From assembly GCA_009746045.1 (NCBI GenBank), contig RPFO01000237.1, positions 1-64,000 on the forward strand: DNA of 64,000 nucleotides, written 5' to 3'. This stretch comes from Mesostigma viride (lineage: Eukaryota; Streptophyta; Mesostigmatophyceae; Mesostigmatales; Mesostigmataceae). The position numbers were made by a program, and so were the translations under genes. This document shows, in pieces, positions 54,998-64,000 of this stretch (positions are counted from its first letter, which is position 1; each line of letters starts with the position of its first letter). The notes beneath the pieces are model-generated. The model ran no database searches. It saw only the letters and a list, made by a program, of their open reading frames with translations, and had not been told where the DNA came from.

Positions 54998-57295
54998 CTT
55001 GAGCCTGCACACATCCCTGAACCCTGGAGGGTGCCCCCAGGGGTGTGTAATGTAGCTGCTAGTGACGGCAGTGAGGGGCAGCCCCATGCTCTAGTGAAAG
55101 AGCCTATTGGACACGATGGGGCAAGCTTGGTTACCACAGAGAGTATGCCAGCTGTAGCTGCAGTGGTTACTCGCCAACGTGCCCGCCATGGCGGTGCTGA
55201 GCCTGAGGTAGGACCTGGTGATGTGGACCCAGGTGGATCTCAGAAGCATTCTGACCGTGCAGGACTGGCACAGGATGGTCAGGATGAGGATAGGGCTGGA
55301 GACAGTCTGACAGGCACGACCCTGGTGCCTCCTGTACATAAGGGATCTGTACATACCTTGAGTGCTAATAATGACAATAAAAGATTTTCTCTCTTGTATG
55401 ACATTGCCTCAAGGTTGCATACCATGTTTGGCCATGCAGCTCAGTCTTTGCAAGTTGCTAGACGGCTGGGAGGAAGTGAGTTGTACTCCATCTGCCAACA
55501 GGTTGCTCAAGCTTGCAAGTGCAGGCTAGTTGCTAGAAAGCCCAAGCAGTCTCATGCCAGGACTCCTATTTTGCAGCCAGGCCATGTGCAGGTAGATATT
55601 CAGAGAATCAGGGGTTTGAAGCTGCTGGTGGCAGTGGACAGATATACCAAGTACAAGACCCTAGAGATCCTGCCTGACATGGAGAAGCCTACATTAATTG
55701 CTGCTCTGAAGTTGACAAGGAGCAGGTACCCTGGGTTGGAGTTGTTGCAGTGTGACATTCAGTTTGAGTGCTGTGAGAACCTGCCAGAGTTTCCAGAGTT
55801 GCTGATTACACCCAGGGAGAGCCACGGCCAGCAAGGGGTGGTGGAGAGAGCCATCCAAGAGATCAAGACTGTGCTGCTGGTGGAGAGGATTCCAAGGACG
55901 TCATCTGCCATTGTGACATCTGCATGGCTACGTTCTGTGGAGGATAGGCTGAACCTCAGGACTCCCATGTTCTTTGGTGACATTGCCATCAATCCTCTTA
56001 TGCTGCATACCAGGATGCTGCCAGCTGATGCTGAGCAGGCATGGAAGGAGAAGCTAGAGGCCAAGTTCCTCAAGCTGAGGCAGAAAGACAAGGGCTGGAG
56101 TGTCCTAGAACCTAACGTTGGACAACAGGTTGTTGTGTGGAAGGAACCAAGCTTTCCAGGGAAACGTGGCAGCTGGCATGATGGGGTGGTGACCCGAGTA
56201 GAAGCCGCTGGCCATAAGTGCTGGGTGGCCATTGATGGCTCCCAAGCAGTGCACCGTCTGTCCTGGTCAAAGATCCGTCCCCGGGGAGGTAATCAAGGAG
56301 ACCTCTTCCAGGTGCCCGTTGGTGTACAAGGCGGGGGTGACGTGGAGCTTCCTGATCAGGGTGCTACAGCTGTATCGAGCCCTCAGGGTGACCCTGGCCC
56401 GGCCCCTGGGGTACCTTCACATACGGTGGTTGGGCAAGCAGGCGGACAGGCTGCACCTCCGGAACGGCCCGACACCAGGCCTAGGGGTGTGCGTCTATCA
56501 GATATTGTACAGGCTTTGCAAAGAGCCAAGAAGGAGCCTAAGGTGTCCAAGCTTGTCCAGTTGGATGAACCTGAGGTAGCTGCCATGGAGATAGATACCA
56601 ATGCACAGGTTTCTGTCATGGGACCTCAGCATACAGGAGAACTGCTGGTCGGAGAACCAAGTTGCCCCTGGGTGTCTGATTTCAGTGGTAGGACGCATCT
56701 AAGGGTGTTGGGAGAGGTTACTGCCCCTGTCATGGGTGTGGATGTGACCTTCCTTGTCCTAGAGGACTATGATGGCCCTGTGATTTTGGGTCAGAATTTT
56801 CTGGGCAATCCTGGGATTTCTATCAGAGCTACAGCTCTGAAAAGAGATGGCTGGGGGATGATTCCCCTAGAAAATTTCAGGACAACATTTCCAATCAGGT
56901 GCAGGGTCAAGCCGGTCAAGGGTGTAAAATGGGATGAAGGGGAGGTGCCCCCAGCAGCCAGTTTGGTGATTCCAGCTGTGTTGCACCCCAGCAGTATTGG
57001 CATAACTCACAGGAGCCTTGCTGCACATGCACTCTCCTTTGACGTATGACCAGCTAGTCCAAGAGATGAGCTCGCCTACTTTGTTTGAGGCTTGGAAGCT
57101 CGCCTTCTCCAAGGCATTGGAGGAGTGGTTGCAGTTTGAGTGTGCTGCACCAACAGACAGACGTCCCCCAGCATCAAGGAAGCTTGCTTTGAGATTTGTG
57201 CTGAAGAGGAAGGTTGTGGATGAGGTATCAGTGCCCCATGTCAGGCCTGTCCTGAATGAGTATCACGGCACGGGGAGTCTGCCAGGAGAGGAGCT
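54998..57295 (+). CDS. Copia-4 pol: integrase, protease-like domain, RT start (3' end cut)
   Basis: Open in the gag frame from 54998 to 57049. Integrase: RLHTMFGHAAQSLQVARRLG, a reduced Cys pair (ACKCRLV), VQVDIQRI, LLQCDIQFECC and GQQGVVERAIQEIKTVLLVE. Protease-like: AMEIDTNAQVSVMG (DTNA at 56594-56605), VILGQNFLGNPG. Then a frameshift near 57030 (…AAHALS to PLTYDQLVQEM) and the start of RT: RKLALRFVLKRKVVDEVSVP. The sequence breaks inside GSLPGEEL at 57295, where Copia-3 is inserted. No independent start codon is needed if the gag stop is read through. Confidence 0.85.
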
Positions 57296-57816
57296 AGTTA
57301 TGGCACTCGTGCAATGGATGCGAACGTGTGTTGGATTATGCAATGGCTGGCATAATATCAACCCATGCAAGCTTGCCAAGCTGGATTGCATGGGCACGTA
57401 GGTTAGGGTAACCTAGCTATCCTGTACTAGTGCTAACCAATGAGGTGCTGGCTCCGTCCAGCTAGATCTACTCCAGCTAGGACTGATACGATGCCCGCAG
57501 GCAACGACTGCCTAACAGCACTACGTGGACGATCCTGGACCTCCCCTAGGACCTCCGTACAGGACTAGCACTGCAGCCACCTTGTGGTCTGCATCACAGC
57601 TCATAAACCCTACCACGTGAATACCCACGTGCGTGTGCACTACATATCTCAGTGCTAATATCTAGCACCCACGTGCCCATCATGGCACGTGCGGATCTAA
57701 ATCCTAGTAGAGATATGTCCAGTGTACTACACTACCGTCCATGTCCGTATCCCACTTGGGAGACGGGGACAACGCCACGTGTACTGATAGTCTAGGCCTG
57801 AAGCCCTAGAATAACT
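57296..57816 (-). repeat. Copia-3 3' LTR
   Basis: On the plus strand it begins AGTTATGGC exactly where the Copia-4 RT frame breaks and closes at CTAGAATAACT, giving inverted ends AGTTAT/ATAACT. The right edge is inferred. 57817-58191 is 3' untranslated sequence. Confidence 0.65.
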
Positions 57817-58191
57817 CCCATTATTACTTTTCTTTGGGGAGTGAGGGGAAGACTCTTCCCACAACCCACTCATATGCCAACCACTACTGATAAGCAAGGT
57901 TCCCCACAGGGACAACCAGGACACTGAAAGAGATGCATTTATAAAAGCGCCCATAGCTCCTCCGTGTTGGATACAACATCCCCACTGGTTGGGTGCCTGT
58001 GTTAGGAAAACCATTGTCAGAAAAATATGACCACACGTTTTATTGACAAAGAACAAGCCATCAATAAAGGAGGACCCTTCTGACCTCGATCTTTAATGAC
58101 GCAAAGAGAGTCTTACGGGTGGGACACTTCAGACCCTGCCACCCCATGACCACCCTCCTATCTGGTGCTAAGATCCCTAGGCTGAGGCACT

Positions 58192-60549
58192 TCACCCTCT
58201 GCCGTTATATGGGTTCATCAGCGTGTATAGGACTCTGTACTGAGGCCCTGCAGCCTGTGGCACCATTGTGAGTGCATCTGCTGCATTGTCAGGGTCTCGG
58301 ATGTGAGTCTTGGACTCCAGATAGGTACACTCCTGCTTGAGGACAATCCAGTCCAAATCGGTGTGCACAGCCAAGGGGTTGTCCAGGAAAGAGAGAAGGG
58401 ATTGACTGTCAGTCAGCAGATGGGATTTGACACCAGCATAACTACCAGCCTGATGCTGCAACCACACCAGCAGATGGTTCAAATACCTGGCATGCAACAC
58501 AGCTGATACCACAGCACGGCATTCTGCTACATTGCTGCTGACTGCCTTGCGCTTGTGGAGTCTGCTGAACCAGGAAACCAAAGATTGCTTGCCAGCGGGG
58601 TTAGACAACATAAAGAGACCTGCCTCTCTGGCTTGTACCTTAGTGACTACCCGTGACTCCATGGAACTGTCCATCATGCATGTGACGTGGATGGGTTGGA
58701 ACAGATCCAGAGCATGAAGAATAAGGGGAGGGCCATCATGCAACACCTGTTTAATAGCCCTAGACCCTACCTCCATGAGGACATCATCATCCACTCTGCT
58801 GACCACCGCCAGGTGAGGAGCACAAGTGGCACACAGCCAACCTAGCTTACCCCTAATAGTGGGACAGAGATCAGGAGTGATGTCAGAGGGAAGAACATCT
58901 TTGCAAGACATGACATACTCAGGGGAGGCTTTGAGAGAACACACCCACTCCTTCTGCTCCTTAAACAGGTTCAGAATGATGCCACAGAACTTGACAGGAT
59001 CTTTCCCCAGCTCCAGCTGCTTGCCTAATTCAAAGCTAGCAGACACTTGAGCAATGAAATCCTCCACAGCTGCCCTGGGACCAGTAATGAGCTGATCATC
59101 CCCATGCCACACAAACATCATCAAACCAGCAGGATGAGGGATGGTGAAGAAACAAGGGTCAATATCATCATACTGGGCCCCCAGCTTCAGGAAGACCTCT
59201 TGGGCAGACAGCCTAAAAATTTTAGGTGCTGACTGAAGCCCTTCTACCCCCAAGTTAGGCCTTAGATGAGGTTCCTTGATGTCCCCAGCCCAGACTTTGG
59301 GAGTGTTGACCACATAGACTTGACCCCTCCACACCTTTTGTGCTATGTCAGGGTTGCCTTTGAGGAAGGCACGCTTAATGTCAGTGGCTTTACACACGTA
59401 GTCCTTACCCGCATTCAGATGGTGAAGGAAAGTGGCCAACAGGACCTTAAGAGACGTCTGCTGAATACCAGGGGTATACAGTTCAGCCTCTGTTAGCTCA
59501 GTGGAGCCCCTGAACTCCGTGACACAAGGTCTGGCATGAAAAATGGGAGGTGTCCCATCTGCCTGGGGTTTATGCTTGCAGACAAACTTCAGTCTGAGCT
59601 TTCTGGCCCCTTGTGGCAGTGCCTCAATCGGTGTTACAGGTGGTACCTGGGACTTACTACGTGGATCAGGACAAACCCATTCCTCTCTAGCCCTGTTAAA
59701 GGCTTCCATCCATTTCAGAAAACCAATCTGCGTTTGACAGTCTTTGACCACATCATCATAGGACAAGGGAGACATGGACGCAATGTCCCATCTACCAAGC
59801 CCAAACGCAGAGGGGTGTAGCTTCTGAGAATGAATGAGGGAATCAACACAGGGTTCCTGACCTGGGAGGTATTTTATGTTGACAGCATTGATGGCTGCTT
59901 CCAAGCCATCACTGATCTGTGTTAAAGGAATTTTGAAATGGTCCAGGGTGACCTGCCCCACCCCAGTCACGCTCAACCTCCTAGCTGAGATGACAACTCC
60001 AGGGTATGAGACAAATGGTTCCCCCAGCAGTGCATTCCCCTTGTAGCCCTCTACTACCTGGAAGGGAGTGGGCACACCCAGAATGGGAATTAGCACTTGG
60101 CCTTTGACTGCCATTTTTGTTTTGCCTGAAAAATCTGACACTCTAGCCCAGGGCGAGCGTTGCAGACTTAGGCCAGATACAGCTTGTGCACTGATGATGC
60201 TCACCTGTGCCTGTGTGTCTACTGCCAGAATACTGGGATCCTGGTTAGATTCACCCACAGCATTGACTTGTGCTGCACCTGCTGCCATTTGTGCCTTGGC
60301 AGTGTGTGCTCTATGTAGAGCTTTTAGAGCCTCAGCAAATTTATTCCTGGGGACAACAGGATCTGCTGCTTCGTGTGGCTGTTCCTGAGATGAGGGAGGA
60401 GCGACCTGCTGCTCATCCAGTGCACGTTCCTCCTGCCCGGTTGGACCAGTGGGCTGTGGTGGGGCTGCACCACTGAGGAACACAGGAGCGTCTATGGTTG
60501 TGTTGCTTGCATCAGCTATGTCCCTAGCCAATTCACTGGGTGAGACCAA
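58192..60549 (-). CDS. Copia-3 protease-like, RT and RNase H polyprotein part (785 aa)
   Basis: The best preserved Copia frame in the window. Protease-like: LAVDTQAQVSIISAQAV (DTQA at 60208-60219), VLIPILGVPTPFQVVEGYKG, LLGEPF. RT: LRLKFVCKHKPQADG, ATDIKRAFLKGNPDIA, APKIFRLSAQEVFLKLGAQY, FVWHGDDQLITGPRAAVEDF (HGDD at 59095-59106). RNase H: MMDSSMESRVVTKVQAREAG, SSNVAECRAVVSAVLHARYL, LLTDSQSLLSFLDNP, RDPDNAADALT, with all four acidic residues. RT makes the cDNA and RNase H removes the RNA template. It is separated from the integrase frame by a frameshift near 60545-60600, whereas Copia-2 is continuous there. Confidence 0.92.
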   Translation of the reverse strand: MVSPSELARDIADASNTTIDAPVFLSGAAPPQPTGPTGQEERALDEQQVAPPSSQEQPHEAADPVVPRNKFAEALKALHRAHTAKAQMAAGAAQVNAVGESNQDPSILAVDTQAQVSIISAQAVSGLSLQRSPWARVSDFSGKTKMAVKGQVLIPILGVPTPFQVVEGYKGNALLGEPFVSYPGVVISARRLSVTGVGQVTLDHFKIPLTQISDGLEAAINAVNIKYLPGQEPCVDSLIHSQKLHPSAFGLGRWDIASMSPLSYDDVVKDCQTQIGFLKWMEAFNRAREEWVCPDPRSKSQVPPVTPIEALPQGARKLRLKFVCKHKPQADGTPPIFHARPCVTEFRGSTELTEAELYTPGIQQTSLKVLLATFLHHLNAGKDYVCKATDIKRAFLKGNPDIAQKVWRGQVYVVNTPKVWAGDIKEPHLRPNLGVEGLQSAPKIFRLSAQEVFLKLGAQYDDIDPCFFTIPHPAGLMMFVWHGDDQLITGPRAAVEDFIAQVSASFELGKQLELGKDPVKFCGIILNLFKEQKEWVCSLKASPEYVMSCKDVLPSDITPDLCPTIRGKLGWLCATCAPHLAVVSRVDDDVLMEVGSRAIKQVLHDGPPLILHALDLFQPIHVTCMMDSSMESRVVTKVQAREAGLFMLSNPAGKQSLVSWFSRLHKRKAVSSNVAECRAVVSAVLHARYLNHLLVWLQHQAGSYAGVKSHLLTDSQSLLSFLDNPLAVHTDLDWIVLKQECTYLESKTHIRDPDNAADALTMVPQAAGPQYRVLYTLMNPYNGRG

Positions 60550-61360
60550 CCCACCAGATCGACTGAGGCTCTGAATCCATGTCCAAGAATTCTACCCCTG
60601 ACACGTCTGCCAAAGGAGGGTAATAAAGCTTCAGTCTATGCTTGCCAACCATTCGCTCTCTGTGATGCTGAATAGTCACCGTGTCCCCTGTTTCTGAGAA
60701 CCTGATGATTTCAGCTGGACCATGCCATCTACCAGAGTGGGCTTTGTTCCCTTCCCCTTCCCTATAGTAGAGTACCTGATCCCCCACTTCAAACACAGGC
60801 CTGGCATTACTCTTATCCTTTTTTGCCAGCAACTTGGCCAAGTGTTGCCTCTGCGTGTTGTAGTGGTCTAGTACCTCCTGAGAGTAACTACCTGATTGCA
60901 GGCCAATTGGTGTGATTTCACCAAAAGGAGAAGACATGAGGGGCTTGGTGTTCAGAGTTCTGCACACTTCAGCTGCCCACGCTGTCCTATCAGCATAGCT
61001 CCCAGACTCTGCTGTCCTGGACTCATTTTTCTTTATGAGGTCCCTGATAGCACGCATGGTACGTTCAATCATCCCCTGGCGTTCATGATCTTGAGCCCCA
61101 GCAATGTCTATCTTGGGCAGATCAGGATAGTCTTGTATCCACGTGAACTGCTGATCCAGCATTAATTTTGCCTGAGGATGATACCGTGCTAGTGCAATCA
61201 GCAGGGCTCTGTGCAGTTGTTCATTGGCCATGCCTGGCAAAGGTTCTATCACCACAAACCTAGACCAGGCATCTTTTATGACCAAGTAATACACCATGTC
61301 CTTCACCAGGTGTATCACATCCCCTACTAGCTTTCCTCTAGCCAGTGGTGGGGTGGCCAC
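60533..61360 (-). CDS. Copia-3 integrase catalytic and C-terminal domains
   Basis: 275 residues. GKLVGDVIHLVKDMVYYLVI (first Asp), LMLDQQFTWIQDYPD (second), HERQGMIERTMRAIRDLIKK (Glu), then FEVGDQVLYYREGEGNKAHS and a basic tail LVGKHRLKLYYPP. The zinc-binding part (62728-63184) is cut off by the ORF1-element insert. The two halves join at TGGCATGTGGCCACC (62717-62735 and 61352-61362). Confidence 0.9.
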   Translation of the reverse strand: MATPPLARGKLVGDVIHLVKDMVYYLVIKDAWSRFVVIEPLPGMANEQLHRALLIALARYHPQAKLMLDQQFTWIQDYPDLPKIDIAGAQDHERQGMIERTMRAIRDLIKKNESRTAESGSYADRTAWAAEVCRTLNTKPLMSSPFGEITPIGLQSGSYSQEVLDHYNTQRQHLAKLLAKKDKSNARPVFEVGDQVLYYREGEGNKAHSGRWHGPAEIIRFSETGDTVTIQHHRERMVGKHRLKLYYPPLADVSGVEFLDMDSEPQSIWWVGLTQ

Positions 61361-61362
61361 AT

Positions 61363-62716
61363 TAATTAATTAATTAATTAATTAAACTCGTGCTCCCGTT
61401 GGGGAGTCACGGAGCACCGAAGTGCTTTTAATCCCTGTGTGTGCACTACAGGAGAAAGGGCAGAGACCCCCAGTCTCCTTCATGCCAAAGGCATGCCACA
61501 GCTGCAATCGGGCGCGGCTAGCTAAAAGGACAGGCTAACGATCCGGCAAACTGTGGGTGCAATAAGACCCATGTGAGCATATCATAGCAAGGAGCGTGGG
61601 CAAGTAATCTGAACATAGCCAGGGCGTAGCATGGCTGTACTAGGACTAGGCTAAGGCTATGGCTGGTTGTGTACCGTGCGTTGGCGGCACGTGACTAGGT
61701 GTGTTGGCACAGCTAGGCAACATTCTAGGCATGGCTGCCTTAGCGGCAGTGACGCCAATGGTTACAAGCTAGGGCTATTGCTATTCTAGCCCGCTGGGGG
61801 CGTCCACATCTTGTGGTTGATCATCAGGTCCCCGCCCCTCCAGTACACCTTGGGCTTCTGGGGGTCCTGCTTATGGCGGAGGTATTCCGGCCACAGGTCG
61901 CGTCGCTGCTGTTGCTGAGCGGGGGTGAGGTCGTCATCCAGCGTCCAGGTGAGGTCGTGCAACCGCTTGCGACGAGAGAGGAACCGCTGCTTATCCTCAG
62001 GGGAGGGGAAGGTGAGTAGGACTGGTGGGGGGCCGCCTTGTCCCGTGAGTGGGGAAGGCGGTGGCACCCACGCAGTTCTACCTCACCTACCAGGCCCATG
62101 AGGGTAAGAAGCTGGTTCTTGAGCTCGTCAGCAAGAGAGGTTGACGTCTCACCTGGCTTCTGGGGGAAGCGACGTAGCACCACTCGGCACTCACGGCGAG
62201 CGCGGTCGGTGACCTCCCGTTGCTGGGCCTGGCGGTGGTCCTCCAGCTCCTGGAGCTTTGTGGCGATGGCGTCGGTGGTGGAGGCGGTCGCTGACCGCAG
62301 CAGGTCCGCGTAGGAGAGCGGCGGGAGGTCGCCAGCATCCTGCCGGGGTGGCTGGGATGCAATGGTGGCCGTCTGCTCCGCTATCTTGGGGACCTGTGTG
62401 GCCAGGGCCTCGGTGTGGGCGGTGATGGCCTCAAGCTTCTTCAGGAGCACGCCACACTTGCCCTCCACCTGGTTAAGGCGAGAGACAAGTGCAGCATGCG
62501 TTTCCGAAGCCTGCGCCGTGGTGTGTAGCGCCGTGAACTGGGGTTGTAGCTTGTGGACGACCTTGGTTTCCACGTTGGAGACCCGGGCCTCGACCTTGTT
62601 GAGCGTGGTGTTCAGCGATGTCAGCTGCTCGGCCAGCGGCCAGGTCACGTGCTCCTCCAGCACTGCGCGGATGTCATCCTTGCCGGTGGTCGTCCTTGCC
62701 GGTGGTCATCCTTGCC
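61363..62716 (-). mobile_element. ORF1-only retroelement, copy D, with 11-bp target duplication
   Basis: 1354 bp inside the Copia-3 integrase, flanked by GGTGGCCACAT at 61352-61362 and 62717-62727. The minus strand begins with 16-bp CACCGGCAAGGATGAC-type repeats (62672-62719), carries ORF1, ~400 bp of 3' UTR, the CTCCCCAACGGGAGCACGAG tail and TTAA repeats (61362-61385). There is no RT frame. Repeat units overlap the duplication by four bases, so its certain length is 7-11 bp. Confidence 0.9.
61786..62663 (-). pseudogene. ORF1-like protein, copy D, one frameshift
   Basis: Frames 62663 to about 62050 and 62067-61786. Coiled-coil region: LEEHVTWPLAEQLTSLNTTL, KVEARVSNVETKVVHKLQ, HAALVSRLNQVEGKCGVLLK. 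Then RECRVVLRRFPQKPGETSTS, LLTLMGLVGEVELRGCHRLP, LLTFPSPEDKQRFLSRRKRL, TWTLDDDLTPAQQQQRRDLW and VYWRGGDLMI. The same order and spacing occur in copies A and B and in L1 ORF1p: coiled coil, RRM-like core with the helix-HR-strand-DK pattern, and a C-terminal DL..RR domain. The frame slips near 62040-62060. Confidence 0.7.
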
Positions 62717-62727
62717 GGTGGCCACAT

Positions 62728-63184
62728 GCCATCTCTTGGGTTTAGGTGCATGCAGTTGGCACGCTTCACAGTGCTTCCTGACATGCCTGCACATCTGTTC
62801 CAGGTCACGGCCATCAATTTTATTAGCCAGCCTTTCTGCCACTGCCTCATGCCCCATTGCCTTGTGTAGCTGTTGGGCTAACCTGGCATAGGATATAACC
62901 TTATCTGCTGCTGCGTCTAAGGAGGCTATAGTGGGATCCTGGGCCACCTGTGCTAGCGTCATGTCATAAGCCAGGTCCCAGTCCACTTCCTCACTGTCAG
63001 GCAACACAGAGCAAATGGAAGGTACACGGCCATTGAGAAACCAGGGTACAGGAGACTTACAGTCATCCTGAGTGCTGGCTTGTTTGTTGGGGCGCCCCGT
63101 TGAGGCTCCCTTCCTGGGCTTGTTGCAGCGTCCCCCTGCAGGTAACGGGTGGCGGGGCTCCCAGCAACCTGGGCATACATCCAC
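62728..63184 (-). CDS. Copia-3 nucleocapsid end and integrase zinc domain
   Basis: Starts in the Cys cluster MDVCPGCWEPRHPLPAGGRC, then a linker and the pre-integrase His-Cys domain: LAQQLHKAMGHEAVAERLAN, CRHVRKHCEACQLHAPKPKR, ending at WHVAT where copy D is inserted. Another frame just upstream gives a good zinc knuckle, CTRCSCKGHERDDC (about 63202-63245), so a frameshift lies between them. Confidence 0.85.
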
Positions 63185-63186
63185 AT

Positions 63187-63932
63187 CAGATCCAAGTTCG
63201 GGTTTGCCCTTCCAGCAATCATCCCTCTCATGCCCCTTGCATGAGCACCTGGTGCAATACAGGGTGGAGTCATGAGGCTTACCTTTCTGACTAGGCCCCT
63301 GGGAGGACCCAGCCTTACTGCCTGGGTTCCCCTTTCCCCCTTGTCGGATTTCCCCTGCTGCTTGGATGATCCCCCTGCCTTCTTACCTTGCTGGGGACCC
63401 TTGAACACCGCCTTGACCTGAGCTACCACCTCCTTGATGAGCTTCTTCCTGCTAGGACCTGCACCGTCCTGACCACCCCCCCTTGGACCTTGTTAACCTT
63501 GGGTTCCTTGACAGTTGAGAAGGGTTCTAGGCTCTGCTGAATGAACAACATGGCCCCCCTAAAATCATCCCACTTGTCTTTAAGGCCAGCCAGCAGAACT
63601 GCATTGGTGTTCTTGTCCAGCTCAGCTTTGGTGAGCCACTGATGGATCAGGTACTTAGAGTTGAGTTTCTTCAACTCCTCGTCCCTGTCTATGTACAGGA
63701 CAAACTGTTTGTTATCACGTACGTAGTCAGACTTGTTGACTTTGTACGAGGCCAACCAGGTGAACCCCTTGAGAGCCTGCAGGTGTTCCCCCTTGGTCAA
63801 CAGCCCTTTTAGATCTGCTATGAATTCTGTGAAGATTTGCACCTCCTCTGCCCCAGGTGTGCTGGCCCTCCTCTCATACATCTGAACCATTTGTTTGATG
63901 CTAGGTGCAGATTGGTGGATTGTGTTAGACAC
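63187..63932 (-). pseudogene. Copia-3 gag (partial)
   Basis: Frames 63932-63423 and 63429-62959. NTIHQSAPSIKQMVQMYERR, EFIADLKGLLTKGEHLQALK, FTWLASYKVNKSDYVRDNKQ and LIHQWLTKAELDKNTNAVLL correspond to the Copia-2 gag segments around 48030-48340. A Lys/Gly-rich basic linker follows. The gag N-part continues past 64000. Confidence 0.85.
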
Positions 63933-64000
63933 CCTGAGAGCAGGAAACCAATCACGGATGTTATCATGGGACCAAGAATGTTCTATCTTGAAAAGAAACT

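Larger units (their letters stand above)
51996..57295 (+). mobile_element. Copia-4: Copia-like element, 5' part, inserted in Copia-2
   Basis: LTR 51996-52692, extra ORF, gag, pol up to the RT start, then interrupted at 57296 by the LTR of Copia-3. It belongs to the same lineage as Copia-1/2 by LTR ends and domain order but to a different family by sequence. Confidence 0.85.
57296..64000 (-). mobile_element. Copia-3: Copia-like element inserted in Copia-4, runs off the window
   Basis: On the minus strand: gag (63932-63190), zinc/pre-integrase (63184-62728), an inserted ORF1-only element (62716-61363), integrase (61360-60533), protease-RT-RNase H (60549-58192), and 3' LTR 57816-57296. The 5' LTR lies beyond 64000. 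Confidence 0.88.

Overview
The window is eukaryotic nuclear DNA, most likely from a green alga. Protein genes carry GT-AG introns. A Ser/Thr phosphatase (PP2C) and a eukaryotic-type GT29 sialyltransferase-like gene are present. One intron holds three CCCTAAA units, the plant/green-algal telomere motif. A prasinophyte-grade alga is my guess and cannot be proven from sequence alone. There is no operon structure and I saw no rRNA, tRNA or CRISPR array.

Layout. 1-2866: pentamer satellite (CCCTA/CCCTG/CACTA/CCCGC blocks) inside an intron of a PP2C gene whose last seven exons run from 2965 to 7844; its 5' part is outside the window. 8340-16110: a dense patch of small transposons. It holds LINE remnants, two inverted copies of a LINE-like element that codes only for an ORF1-type RNA-binding protein, a perfect 67-bp inverted repeat, and a 1.7-kb piggyBac-like element with TTAA target duplication. 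16111-19046: no recognisable gene. 19047-21755: heptamer satellite. 21943-23003: an unknown coiled-coil coding exon. 23719-25340: mini- and microsatellites. 25391-26689: terminal exon of the GT29 gene.

From 26860 to the window end almost everything fits one nested stack of transposons. A Ty3/gypsy element (LTR 26860-27489, PBS, gag and protease remnants 42627-45653) is interrupted by an ORF1-only element (28431-42230). Inside that sits a ~12-kb CACTA-like DNA transposon (29993-41984), and inside that a complete Copia-like element with two LTRs (Copia-1, 31362-38720, minus). Further right the gypsy body is interrupted by Copia-2 (from 45654, plus, same family as Copia-1). Copia-2 is interrupted by Copia-4 (from 51996, plus), Copia-4 by Copia-3 (from 57296, minus), and Copia-3 by another ORF1-only element (61363-62716, minus).

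The most novel material is the Copia-like lineage. Its LTRs end AGTTA...TAACT instead of TG...CA. The retropepsin-like domain lies between integrase and reverse transcriptase and has DTQA/DTNA in place of DTGA. The RT catalytic motif reads HGDD instead of YVDD. An extra ORF precedes gag, and in one family a single UGA separates gag from pol in the same frame. The second point of interest is the ORF1-only retroelement family. It shares its 3' end (a small CCAAC-loop hairpin followed by TTAA repeats) with reverse-transcriptase-coding LINE fragments, which suggests mobilisation in trans.
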